A stretch of 64,000 bases of DNA, from positions 48,337-112,336 of the forward strand of contig VGGV01000009.1 of assembly GCA_016868455.1 (NCBI GenBank). Direction: 5' to 3'. The translations under genes and the position numbers were made by a program. Of this stretch, positions 17,870 through 26,459 are shown one piece after another. This stretch comes from Bacteroidota bacterium (GTDB lineage Bacteria; Bacteroidota; Bacteroidia; Chitinophagales; Chitinophagaceae). Below the pieces are notes generated by a model. The model saw only the letters and a list, made by a program, of their open reading frames with translations, was not told the DNA's origin and did not search any database. The stretch's first letter is position 1; each line of letters begins with the position of its first letter.

Positions 17870-18991
17870 ATGATTTCCAGACAGCTTGAGAATGATATAA
17901 AGGCTAAACTTCATAAGCAAAAAGCCATTATTCTGCTTGGCGGAAGACAGGTGGGTAAAACCACCCTGCTGAAAAAAATAACGGAAACCAGAAGTGATAC
18001 TTTATGGCTGAATGCGGATGAGCCGGATATAAGATCGCTGATTGAGAATGCCACCTCCACCCGCCTCAAAAGTTATTTCGGTAAAAACAAAACGGTGATA
18101 ATAGATGAAGCACAGCAGGTAACAGATATTGGAAAAAAAATAAAGCTGGTAACCGATATATTGAAAGATATACAGGTGATTGCCACCGGCTCATCTGCTT
18201 TTGAAATAAAAAATAAAACCAATGAACCGCTTACCGAGCGGAAATGGGAGTTTCATTTATTTCCACTCAGCTTTGCTGAAATGGTAAACCATCATGGATT
18301 GATAGAAGAAAAAAGAATGATACCACACCGCCTGGTGTATGGATATTATCCGGAAGTGGTTACTCATGCAGGTGAAGAAAAAGAGCGGTTAAAATTATTG
18401 TCGGATAGTTTTTTGTATAAAGATATTTTAATGTACCAGGGGTTGAAAAAGCCGGAGAAATTGTTTCATTTACTAAAAATGCTGGCAGCTAACCTTGGCA
18501 GCGAAATAAACTATAACCAGCTGAGCAGGCAACTGCAGATAAACAATGAGACGGCAGAGAAGTATATTCAACTGCTGGAACAATGCTATATTATTTTCAG
18601 GTTGCCTGCTTATGCCACCAATCTTACCAAAGAGTTGAAAAAAGGAAGGAAAGTATATTTTACAGATAATGGAATCATCAATTCATTGACCGGAAATTTT
18701 TCCCTGGTTGAAAACCGGCAAGACAAAGGGGCTTTATGGGAGAATTTTGTGATTAGTGAAATGTATAAGCAGAATGCATACAAAAAGAAATTTGGCAAGT
18801 TCTTTTTCTGGCGCAGTCATGACCAGCAGGAAGTGGACCTGGTGATACAAAAAGGTGATAAACTGGAAACGTTTGAAATAAAATGGAGTGAAAAAAACAA
18901 ACCCCGTTTAAACAAGACCTTTGCATCCAACTATCCCCAACACAGTTTTGAATTTATCCATTATAATAATACAGAGGATTTTATAATGTAA
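17870..18991 (+). CDS. AAA-type ATPase with C-terminal DUF4143 nuclease-like domain
   Basis: A 373 residue P-loop ATPase of the AAA_14/DUF4143 group. Walker A is GGRQVGKTT (about residues 24-32), Walker B is TVIIDEAQ, and the sensor is VIATGSSAF. After a helical winged section (YNQLSRQLQINNETAEKYIQ) the C-terminal part carries HDQQEVDLVIQ and LETFEIKWS, which match the D-ExK pattern of PD-(D/E)XK nucleases. Proteins of this group are frequent, patchily distributed and of unproven function, often found near mobile or toxin-antitoxin loci. The product is full length. It lies 10 bp upstream of the intact MEVHAH gene. Confidence 0.88.
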   Translation: MISRQLENDIKAKLHKQKAIILLGGRQVGKTTLLKKITETRSDTLWLNADEPDIRSLIENATSTRLKSYFGKNKTVIIDEAQQVTDIGKKIKLVTDILKDIQVIATGSSAFEIKNKTNEPLTERKWEFHLFPLSFAEMVNHHGLIEEKRMIPHRLVYGYYPEVVTHAGEEKERLKLLSDSFLYKDILMYQGLKKPEKLFHLLKMLAANLGSEINYNQLSRQLQINNETAEKYIQLLEQCYIIFRLPAYATNLTKELKKGRKVYFTDNGIINSLTGNFSLVENRQDKGALWENFVISEMYKQNAYKKKFGKFFFWRSHDQQEVDLVIQKGDKLETFEIKWSEKNKPRLNKTFASNYPQHSFEFIHYNNTEDFIM

Positions 18992-19001
18992 AAAATATTT
19001 T

Positions 19002-19745
19002 ATGGAAGTACATGCACACACCCACACAGCCCGAAAAAAATGGACCCACTATTTCTGGGAGTTTCTCATGTTGTTCCTTGCTGTGTTCTGCGGGTTTTTG
19101 GCAGAGTACCAACTGGAACATTTAATAGAAAAGCAACGGGAAAAACAATTAATAAAAACATTAGCCAGTGATTTAAATGATGATATTATAAAAATTGATG
19201 AATACCTAGCAAGAGAAACAAGAAATATCGGGCTGCTGGATACACTTTGCATGTATATAGACAACCCTTCGCTTGCAAAACAAAATGGTGATATTATTTA
19301 TTACACTGCCCGCATTGGGCCACAAACGGCGCCATTTGCCAACAATACCCGCACATTTGATCAGTTTAAAAATTCCGGAGGTTTTCATCTTATTCATAAA
19401 ACACAAACCTCTAACCGTATTATGGATTCCTATTCGCAATTACCCTGGATACGGTTGCTGGAAGGAAATTATAAACGGGAGTTTGATTCATTTAAAGAGG
19501 CCGCTGCAAAAGTGATAGACCCTGGTATTTACCGCCGGCAGGAAAATGCAGATGGATCGATTAACAGGAGCCCAGATAACCCGCCGCTACTGAATTATGA
19601 TCCGGCACTGCTGAAACAAATGGAGTTTCATGCTGTACAGATGAATGGCAGCAGGCGTTCTCTTATCCCTTTAATGCAAACACTGAAACAATCCGGAATT
19701 GATTTAATAAATTATCTTCAGAAAACTTATCATATTGCCAAATAA
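19002..19745 (+). CDS. uncharacterised MEVHAH-type single-pass membrane protein, intact copy
   Basis: A 247 residue protein of no family I can name. It has a His-rich start (MEVHAHTHT), a basic patch (RKKW), one membrane helix (about residues 18-36) and a long helical, probably periplasmic, domain beginning EKQREKQLIKTL. The general plan recalls DUF6090 proteins. The first 50 residues are almost identical in two damaged copies at 23485 and 26460, while the rest diverges except for a T-F-x-Q-L/F-K-N-S-G motif. It sits 10 bp after the ATPase and 5 bp before the penicillin acylase, so the three are probably co-transcribed. Unlike the other copies it has no small membrane ORF in front. Confidence 0.75.
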   Translation: MEVHAHTHTARKKWTHYFWEFLMLFLAVFCGFLAEYQLEHLIEKQREKQLIKTLASDLNDDIIKIDEYLARETRNIGLLDTLCMYIDNPSLAKQNGDIIYYTARIGPQTAPFANNTRTFDQFKNSGGFHLIHKTQTSNRIMDSYSQLPWIRLLEGNYKREFDSFKEAAAKVIDPGIYRRQENADGSINRSPDNPPLLNYDPALLKQMEFHAVQMNGSRRSLIPLMQTLKQSGIDLINYLQKTYHIAK

Positions 19746-19750
19746 TTCAA

Positions 19751-21991
19751 ATGAAAAAAACACTAGTTTTCATACTGGTTCCGCTGCAAATATTCTCACA
19801 GTCATTTACCAAACAGGAAACCGACCGATGGGAAAAACAAGCAAAGAACATCACCATTTACCGTGACAACTATGGCGTACCACATATCTATGGTAAAACA
19901 GATGCTGATGCCGTATTTGGATTATTGTATGCCCAATGCGAAGATGATTTTAAAAGAGTAGAGATGAACTATATTGAAAAGCTGGGCCGCATGGCGGAAG
20001 TGAAAGGGGAAAGCGAATTATACAATGACCTCCTCATAAGAATGATTATTGATTCAGCCGATGCGGTAAAAGATTATAACAATTCTCCCGCATGGCTGAA
20101 AAAACTCTGCAACGCTTTTGCCGATGGCATCAATTATTATTTATATAAACATCCTGAAACAAACCCGGCATTGCTTACCCGCTTCAAACCCTGGTACCCG
20201 CTGCTGTGGACGGACGGCAGCATCGGCGCCATCAATACGGCCGATCTTGGCGCAGCTGATTTAAAAAATCTTTATGGTAATACAAACGATGTTAGTCATT
20301 CCGGGTCCGATAACTATCGGGATGACCCGGCATCTTCCCCAAAAACTGATAAAGAAGAAAAACCAACCGGCTCCAACGGTTTTGCTTTTTCACCAAAGAT
20401 TACCGAAAGCGGCAACGCAATTTTGTACATCAATCCGCATGTCACATTTTATTTCCGTCCCGAAGTACATATGGTGAGTGAAGAGGGACTGAATGCTTAT
20501 GGCGCCGTTACCTGGGGGCAGTTTTTTATTTACCAGGGCTTTAATGAAAATTGCGGATGGATGCATACATCAAGTGCAGTAGATGCAACAGATACTTACA
20601 GTGAAAAAATTTCAATGCAGGGTAGTGGCTGGACTTATGAATACGAAGGAAAGCAAAAGCCGGTTTTACAAAAACGAATTTCTATTGCGGCTAAAAAAGG
20701 AAATGGTTTTGAAACAACAAATATTACGGCATTGTTTACGCATCATGGTCCCATTATGGCAAAGCGTAACGGGCAATGGCTGAGTGTAAGAGCTGATAAC
20801 CGCATTATGAACGGATTGATACAATGCTGGCAGCGTACCAAAGCAAAAGGGCTGGATGATTTTAAAAAAGCGCTGGACCTGAAAGGAAACATTTCAAACA
20901 ACACCGTGTATGCCGATGCGCAGGGCAATATTGCCTACTGGCATGGTAACCGGGTTCCGAAACGGGATACAAAGTTTGACTGGAGCAAAGCTGTTGATGG
21001 AAGTATCGCTGCCACGGAATGGAAAGGTTACCATAATATCAATGAAACTGTTTTAAGTATTAATCCTGCTAATGGATGGTTACAAAATTGTAACTCCACC
21101 CCATATACCGTTGCCGGTGCAAATAGTCCGAAGAAATTCACAGAATCCGGTGGAGAAAACTATCCTGCATACATGGCGCCGGATGGAGAAAATTTCCGCG
21201 GCATCAATGCGGTAAGAGTGCTGGGTGAAGAAAGCAAATATAATATTGATAAAGTGATAAAGGCAGGTTATGATAAAAGACTCGCTGCTTTTGAAATATT
21301 GATTCCTGCATTGGTAAAAGCATTTGAAAACAACGTGGCATATGATGATTCACTGTATGCTTACTTCGTCGGGCCGCTTTCTATGTTAAAAGGATGGGAT
21401 TATAAATGCGGGGAAAATTCTATTGCCACTACATTGGCAATAGAATGGGGCCAGAAGATCATACCGGCGATAATGCGTACAAATATTGTGGAAGATGAAG
21501 AAGCAGACCAGGTAGATAAGTCAAAATATTTTGTAGAGCATGCACCTGCAAAAGACTTATTGCAGCCTTTGCTGGATGTAATAAAAGATTTGGAAAAAAG
21601 ATTTGGCCGCTGGCAAATGCCCTGGGGCGAAGTAAACCGGTTTCAACGCATCTCATCCAATATTGATAACAAGTTTGATGATACCAAAGCCAGTATCCCG
21701 GTGGGTTTTGTTTCTTCCACATGGGGCATGCTTCCTTCTTATACCAGCCGCACTTACCCGGGCACTAAAAAAAGATATGGAGTCAACGGCAATAGTTTTA
21801 TCTGTGCCGTGGAATTTGGCAAAAAGATAAAAGCAAAATCACTGCTCGCAGGCGGCAACAGCAGCAATGAAAATTCACCGCATTTTTTTGACCAGGGACT
21901 TATGTACAGCAAGGGAATTTTTAAAGATGTACTTTTTTACAAAGAAGATGTAATGAAGAACGCTGAAAGAACCTATCGCCCCGGAGAATAG
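19751..21991 (+). CDS. penicillin-acylase-family N-terminal nucleophile amidohydrolase
   Basis: A 746 residue exported precursor (signal to about residue 18, IFSQS). The family hydrolyses amides such as N-acyl-homoserine lactones, beta-lactams or acyl amino acids. It matures by self-cleavage before a serine; here that is Ser208 in GSNGFAFSP, followed by the beta-chain motifs YINPHV and NENCGWMHTSSAVD. The alpha chain is residues about 20-180. A palindrome-encoded stretch (about 184-193) lies in the spacer just before the cleavage site, the part normally removed. It follows the MEVHAH gene by 5 bp. Substrate cannot be assigned from sequence alone. Confidence 0.92.
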   Translation: MKKTLVFILVPLQIFSQSFTKQETDRWEKQAKNITIYRDNYGVPHIYGKTDADAVFGLLYAQCEDDFKRVEMNYIEKLGRMAEVKGESELYNDLLIRMIIDSADAVKDYNNSPAWLKKLCNAFADGINYYLYKHPETNPALLTRFKPWYPLLWTDGSIGAINTADLGAADLKNLYGNTNDVSHSGSDNYRDDPASSPKTDKEEKPTGSNGFAFSPKITESGNAILYINPHVTFYFRPEVHMVSEEGLNAYGAVTWGQFFIYQGFNENCGWMHTSSAVDATDTYSEKISMQGSGWTYEYEGKQKPVLQKRISIAAKKGNGFETTNITALFTHHGPIMAKRNGQWLSVRADNRIMNGLIQCWQRTKAKGLDDFKKALDLKGNISNNTVYADAQGNIAYWHGNRVPKRDTKFDWSKAVDGSIAATEWKGYHNINETVLSINPANGWLQNCNSTPYTVAGANSPKKFTESGGENYPAYMAPDGENFRGINAVRVLGEESKYNIDKVIKAGYDKRLAAFEILIPALVKAFENNVAYDDSLYAYFVGPLSMLKGWDYKCGENSIATTLAIEWGQKIIPAIMRTNIVEDEEADQVDKSKYFVEHAPAKDLLQPLLDVIKDLEKRFGRWQMPWGEVNRFQRISSNIDNKFDDTKASIPVGFVSSTWGMLPSYTSRTYPGTKKRYGVNGNSFICAVEFGKKIKAKSLLAGGNSSNENSPHFFDQGLMYSKGIFKDVLFYKEDVMKNAERTYRPGE
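20301..20330. repeat. perfect palindrome inside the penicillin acylase gene
   Basis: The inner hairpin CCGATA-AC-TATCGG (20307-20320) sits inside outer arms CCGGGT (20301-20306) and ACCCGG (20325-20330). The core is the same element as TCCGATAGCTATCGGA at 36346 and TCCCGATAGCTATCGGGA at 59699, both outside genes. Confidence 0.75.
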
Positions 21992-22139
21992 ACCGGCAAT
22001 CCCGGTTCCTGATAGTTTTTCCACCCCTGATCACTATGAACTTGTAACATACTTTCCCCGTTCACAAATAAGCCGCAAGCTATTTTTGGCAATTACTTAG
22101 TTTTATAGGACCGGCCCGGTTAAACCAAAAACCAGCGAT

Positions 22140-23350
22140 ATGAAACAGCCCTCATTAACGGGTTCAGGCCGTATGCATTCCATTGACATCGGCCGCGGCA
22201 TTGCCATGGTCATCATGGCGCTGTACCCTGTACGGGATTATTTTCACCAGCCTGCTTTTATTGATGATCCGCTGAACCTGGCCACCACAACACCGGCTAT
22301 ATATTTCACCCGCTGAATCACCCATTTCTGCGCTCCCATTTTTGTTTTTTTATCCGGTACATCCATTTATCTGCAAAGCCTCCGTAAAACCAAAAAGGAA
22401 CTGGGTATTTTTCCGCTGAAGCGGGGACTATGGCTCATCATCGCCGAATGCACCATCATTGCCTTTGCATGGACATTTAACCCCTATTTCAATTTTATCC
22501 CATTCCGGGTAATCTGGGCCATCGGCATCAGTATGTTTATTCTTGGCCTTCTGCTGCTGATAAACCTGCATTATCAAATCATCCTGATGCTGGGAGTCGT
22601 TATTGTGGGCGGGCATACCCTGCTGGACGCTTCTGAGGCAGCTCCGGGTTTTCAGCCTTCCTTCTGGTGGGATTTATTTCATCATGGCTTTTTCGCACCA
22701 TATTCTTTTGCACCTAATCACTATGCAGTTATTGTTTACCCCTTTGTGCCATGGGCAGGCCTGATGATGCTGGGCTATTGCGCCGGCGTTTTCTTTACAC
22801 CTGCATATACTGCCGGTCAAAGAAAAAAAATTCTACTGCGTACTGGTTTGTCGATGATTGGTTTTTTCATCCTGCTGCGTTTCTCCAATGTATATGGCGA
22901 TCCTTTTGACTGGAGTAACCAGAAGGATGGCCTCTATACTTTCTTTTCCTTCCTGAAAGTGCATAAATACCCGCCTTCCTACTCTTTATTTGCATCACTA
23001 TCGGGCCTGCACTGATCATGCTGGCGCTGCAGGAACCGGTGCGAAACCGCTTTGCACGGGTCATGCAGGTTTATAGGCGCACAGCATTCTTTTACTACAT
23101 TCTGCACCTGTACCTGATTCATTTCATTGCGGCAGTGGTATTTTTCGCAAAGGGGAAACACACCCTGCAGCAGGCTGTTGATAATATGCAGCAGCTTCCA
23201 TTCCTGTTTTTAATTCCGGGAGAGGGATTTCGGCTGCCGGGTGTGTATTTTATCTGGATACTGGTGGTGCTGATACTGTACCCGCTTTGCAAAAAGTATG
23301 ACCGCTACAAAGCGGCTCATAAAGAAAAATGGTGGCTCCGTTATTTATAA
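22140..23350 (+). pseudogene. broken DUF1624 / heparan-alpha-glucosaminide N-acetyltransferase-like membrane protein
   Basis: Polytopic acyltransferase-like protein with two lesions. The frame starts at ATG 22140 (HSIDIGRGIAMVIMALYP). A TGA at 22314-22316 replaces the tryptophan expected in the TRWITHFCAP motif; the frame then runs on through VFLSGTS to 23015. A one-base loss near 22985 shifts it, and the rest (TIGPALIMLALQEPV to the end at 23350) is in another frame. The family signature ALDHVRDYFH has become ALYPVRDYFH, which suggests loss of function rather than sequencing noise alone. Known relatives transfer acetyl groups to sugars across the membrane. Confidence 0.8.
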
Positions 23351-23374
23351 ACTGCCTGATAAATACACCGGAAA

Positions 23375-23479
23375 ATGTTTGAAGATAATACCACATGGAA
23401 AGGAAGACTGTTTCGGTTTCTTATATATATGGCGGTAGGTTTTATTTGTGCCTTTTTATATAAATACATCAGAAATTGA
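23375..23479 (+). CDS. 34-residue single-helix membrane peptide
   Basis: A short ORF between the broken acyltransferase and a MEVHAH gene, encoding a basic head (WKGRLFR), one membrane helix (FLIYMAVGFICAFLY) and a basic tail (KYIRN). A clear paralogue, 31 residues long, sits in the same position before the MEVHAH copy at 26460 (GRILRLIVYMIVGFAAAFLY), in both cases exactly 5 bp ahead of the larger gene. Conservation of size, topology and spacing supports a real gene despite its length. Function is unknown. Confidence 0.6.
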   Translation: MFEDNTTWKGRLFRFLIYMAVGFICAFLYKYIRN

Positions 23480-23484
23480 CAGAA

Positions 23485-24294
23485 ATGGAAGTACATGCAC
23501 ATACTCATACACCACAAAAAAGATGGACTCATTATTTCTGGGAATTCCTCATGTTATTCGTGGCTGTAACGCTTGGGTTTTTCGTTGAAAACAAAAGAGA
23601 GCACTACATAGAAAATAAACGGGAAAAGATCTACATTAAACAACTTGTTCAGGATCTGAAGACCGACACCGCCTTTTTTTTATGCTTCGGTATCAGCCAA
23701 TACAGAAAACCAACACCGGATGGACTTGCTGGTATTATTGCTGAAACAATACAGGCAGGGTGAACCGACTGAAGATTTATATTATTTGACCCGCAATATT
23801 ACTTCCAAAGGAATTACTCCTCAGTATAGCAAACGAACTTTTGAACAACTCAAAAATTCCGGCGGGTTACGTCTTATCCGCAATGCTATGTATTTGGATT
23901 CAGTCACCCTTTATTATGAAACTCTTAAAGCCCTGGACATCTGGCTGGAACACCGGCTGCAACGGTTACACAACCTCTTTCTTGCCAATGAAGAAATTTT
24001 TGACGGCTGGGCGATAAATGGATAAAAGGAATGATGCTTTTGCACCCGTTAGATAAAACATTAAAGCCAAAAGAGATTCCCATTGAAGATTTCTTTCATA
24101 AAATAGTAATGTTGCGTGACAGGTTGCGGGTACTGGAACAAAATATCAACAGCAGCAAAAATTTATCTGACGAAGAAAAGGTAAACATTCAGCAATATAT
24201 TACCCGTTGCTATGGCTCGCTTACTACCTTTAATGTATTATTCAAAAACAAAGAGCACTATTTTGTCGGAGAAAAGTCCGGTAAAGATGAATAA
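23485..24294 (+). pseudogene. MEVHAH-type membrane protein, copy with two frameshifts
   Basis: The start (MEVHAHTHTPQKRWTHYFWE) and membrane helix match the intact copy at 19002. The frame breaks first at a run of eight T (about 23673-23680); with seven T it continues as FFYASVSANTENQ into the LLLKQYRQGEP segment. It breaks again near 24008, where one more G restores GWGDKWIKG into the final segment ending at 24294. Repaired, the protein has about 270 residues and keeps the RTFEQLKNSGG motif. Both breaks are in homopolymers, so assembly error is possible as well as decay. Confidence 0.75.
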
Positions 24295-24295
24295 A

Positions 24296-24316
24296 AGGCG
24301 GCATCAGATGCCGCCT
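24296..24316. terminator. hairpin terminator between convergent genes
   Basis: AGGCGGCAT-CAG-ATGCCGCCT forms a perfect 9-bp stem with a 3-nt loop immediately after the stop at 24294. On the minus strand it is followed by the run TTTTAT. It serves the convergent MEVHAH gene and DUF2892 gene. Confidence 0.8.
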
Positions 24317-24339
24317 CAGCTTTCATAAGAATTATTTTT

Positions 24340-24552
24340 TCATCCGGCCTGTTTTCTCCGGCAGGTATTAACTTCCACCAGGGTATACAAGGGACAAAAA
24401 CTGAAGAGGCTTGTCAACACAAATACACCGCCCCATATTACCAGAATAAGTCCCAATGTGCCTGTTCCCGTTCCGCTGAAATACAGCCAGGCAAATACGG
24501 CTGCCACCAGTACCCGGATAATGCGGTCTGCATTACCCATGTTTGATTTCAT
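24340..24552 (-). CDS. DUF2892 (YgaP-like) inner membrane protein
   Basis: A 70 residue protein with two membrane helices and the family start NMGNADRIIRVLVA, plus the FSFCPLYTLVEVNTC end typical of DUF2892, a domain also found at the C-terminus of YgaP-type sulphurtransferases. It may bind small thiols or metals through the Cys pair but this is unproven. It is preceded at 19 bp by a 29-residue membrane peptide on the same strand. Confidence 0.85.
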   Translation of the reverse strand: MKSNMGNADRIIRVLVAAVFAWLYFSGTGTGTLGLILVIWGGVFVLTSLFSFCPLYTLVEVNTCRRKQAG

Positions 24553-24571
24553 AACAAATAGTTTTTACGTT

Positions 24572-24661
24572 TTACAAATATTGAATGAGCAGTACCCCGG
24601 CTGCTACAACAGCTATACAAATCAGGCAAACAAGTACAAATTTTAACCATTTGCGTTTCAT
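24572..24661 (-). CDS. 29-residue membrane peptide upstream of DUF2892
   Basis: A small ORF reading MKRKWLKF, then a single hydrophobic helix ending GVLLIQYL. The strongly basic start and clean helix make a plausible small membrane protein. A TAGCTTTG promoter box lies 17 bp before its ATG and the DUF2892 gene follows by 19 bp, so the two would share a transcript. No homologue was recognised; it is shorter than the two 31-34 residue peptides paired with MEVHAH genes and is not obviously related to them. Confidence 0.5.
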   Translation of the reverse strand: MKRKWLKFVLVCLICIAVVAAGVLLIQYL

Positions 24662-24678
24662 TGCGTCAAATTGCCGGC

Positions 24679-24686
24679 CAAAGCTA
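24679..24686 (-). promoter_or_regulatory. -7 promoter box for the small peptide/DUF2892 transcript
   Basis: Reads TAGCTTTG on the minus strand, an exact TAnnTTTG match, 17 nt upstream of the ATG at 24661. A TTG lies 15 nt further upstream, slightly closer than the usual 17-23. Confidence 0.5.
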
Positions 24687-24771
24687 TCACTCCCATAAAG
24701 GCAATATGGTGATATTTGTCACCCTGCAGGCTGATCTATTCCTTTTTCAGCCAAAAAGGCGAAATTGCAGG

Positions 24772-26343
24772 ATGCATTTATTGTTTATCTTTCTTTTGTT
24801 CACAGCATTGCCTGGTTTCAGTCAGAACGGTTATGACATTATTATTCGAAATGGGAAAATCATTGACGGCAGCGGAAACAGCTGGTATTACAGTGATATG
24901 GCCATCAAAGACGGGAAGATCGCCGTTATCAGCAGAAACATCAAAGCGCCGGCCAAAAAAGTGATTGATGCCAAAGGGCTTATCGTTGCTCCCGGTTTTA
25001 TAGATGTGCACACCCACCTCGAGGGTGATGAAACAAAAGATCCGGAAGCAAAAAGTTTTATTTATGATGGCGTTACCACCTGCATCACCGGCAACTGTGG
25101 TTCTTCCAATGTGGATATTGATAAATACCTGAAGTGGATTGATTCATTAAAACTTTCCATCCATGTAGCCACCCTGATCGGCCATAATGATGTGAGAAAG
25201 GCGGTGATGGGCCGGGCTAACCGTGATGCAACACCCGATGAAATGAAACGGATGGAGGAAATGGTTGACAAAGCCATGAAAGACGGATCGGTGGGTTTGT
25301 CAACCGGGTTGCAATATATCCCCGGCGTGTACAGTAAAACGCCGGAGATAGCGGCACTGGCAAAAGTGGCGGCAAAATACAACGGCGTTTATGCCACTCA
25401 CATGAGGCATGAAGGTGACAGTATTGCTTATTCCATCAACGAGTCTTTAACGATAGGCCGTGAAGCAAATATCCCGGTAGAGATTTCACATTTCAAATGC
25501 AGCGGACAAAACAACTGGGGCCGCAGCAAAGAAACTATTGGCATGATTGAGGCTGCAAGAAAAGAAGGGATAGAAGTTACGATTGACCAGTATCCTTACA
25601 CCGCCGCCAGTACTTCTGTGAGTATTCTGATTCCGGATAAAGTGCTGGCCGACGGGCAGGATTCCATCAAAGCAAGGTTGCGACGGCCCGAAGAGAGGAA
25701 ATATGTTACTGAAGAATTAATGAAAATCCTCAAAAGAAGAAAATTGAAACATTTCGGCTATGCTGTAGTGGCCAATTTCCCGGCTGACACAACATACAAC
25801 GGAAAGAGCATTGAACAGATCAATTTACTGAAAGGAAGGAGGCATAAGGCAAAGTACGAGGCTGAAACCATTATGGATATTGTTTCATCGGGTGACGCCA
25901 GTGCCGTATTTCATGGCATGAGTGAAGAAGATGTAAAACGCATTATGCAATACCCCTTCAATATGTTTGCCAGTGATGCCACCATACGGGTGTTGGGCGC
26001 AGGAGTGCCGCACCCGAGAGGCTATGGTACCAATGCCCGGGTGCTTGGTAAATATGTAAGAGAAGAAAAAGTTATTTCTTTGGAAGAAGCCATCAGAAGA
26101 ATGACCTCACTGCCTGCACAAAAATTTCAGCTGAAAGACCGGGGTCTGCTGAAAGAAGGAATGGCTGCTGATATTGTTATTTTTAATGAACAGGAAGTAA
26201 AAGATATTTCTACTTTTGAAAAGCCGCATGCCTATTCCCGGGGCTTTCATTTTGTGATAGTGAACGGTGTTCTGACGGTGGAGCATGAAAAACATACCGG
26301 CGCAAGAGCAGGACAAGCCATATTTGGACCCGGTGCTTTATAA
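24772..26343 (+). CDS. exported N-acyl-D-amino-acid deacylase family amidohydrolase
   Basis: A 523 residue metal-dependent amidohydrolase. The ATG at 24772 gives a signal peptide (LLFIFLLFTALPGFSQ); the frame is open 37 codons further up without signal-like sequence. Motifs: IIRNGKIIDGSG at the start of the composite domain, FIDVHTHLEGD (metal HxH), a GNCGSSN cysteine site as in D-aminoacylases, YATHMRHEGD, VEISHFKCSG, and the late FASDATIRV. Members remove acyl groups from D-amino acids. It is followed after 15 bp by the second membrane-peptide/MEVHAH pair. Confidence 0.9.
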   Translation: MHLLFIFLLFTALPGFSQNGYDIIIRNGKIIDGSGNSWYYSDMAIKDGKIAVISRNIKAPAKKVIDAKGLIVAPGFIDVHTHLEGDETKDPEAKSFIYDGVTTCITGNCGSSNVDIDKYLKWIDSLKLSIHVATLIGHNDVRKAVMGRANRDATPDEMKRMEEMVDKAMKDGSVGLSTGLQYIPGVYSKTPEIAALAKVAAKYNGVYATHMRHEGDSIAYSINESLTIGREANIPVEISHFKCSGQNNWGRSKETIGMIEAARKEGIEVTIDQYPYTAASTSVSILIPDKVLADGQDSIKARLRRPEERKYVTEELMKILKRRKLKHFGYAVVANFPADTTYNGKSIEQINLLKGRRHKAKYEAETIMDIVSSGDASAVFHGMSEEDVKRIMQYPFNMFASDATIRVLGAGVPHPRGYGTNARVLGKYVREEKVISLEEAIRRMTSLPAQKFQLKDRGLLKEGMAADIVIFNEQEVKDISTFEKPHAYSRGFHFVIVNGVLTVEHEKHTGARAGQAIFGPGAL

Positions 26344-26358
26344 TTTAACCGGATAACC

Positions 26359-26454
26359 ATGAGCCCCGAAACCAAAGGAAGAATACTCAGGCTGATTGTT
26401 TACATGATTGTTGGTTTTGCAGCCGCTTTTCTTTACCGTTATTTCAAAAAATAA
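26359..26454 (+). CDS. 31-residue single-helix membrane peptide, second copy
   Basis: A paralogue of the peptide at 23375. It reads MSPETKGRILR, then the helix LIVYMIVGFAAAFLY and a basic tail RYFKK. It ends 5 bp before the MEVHAH gene at 26460, the same gap as in the other pair, and begins 15 bp after the deacylase. Shared positions include GR, the YM-VGF-AFLY core and the basic last residues. Confidence 0.6.
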   Translation: MSPETKGRILRLIVYMIVGFAAAFLYRYFKK

Positions 26455-26459
26455 AGAAT

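Noticed and set aside
22314..22316. TGA as a recoded selenocysteine or tryptophan codon
   Set aside because: The family has Trp here, no SECIS-like hairpin or sel genes are seen, and other genes in the window use TGA as a normal stop.
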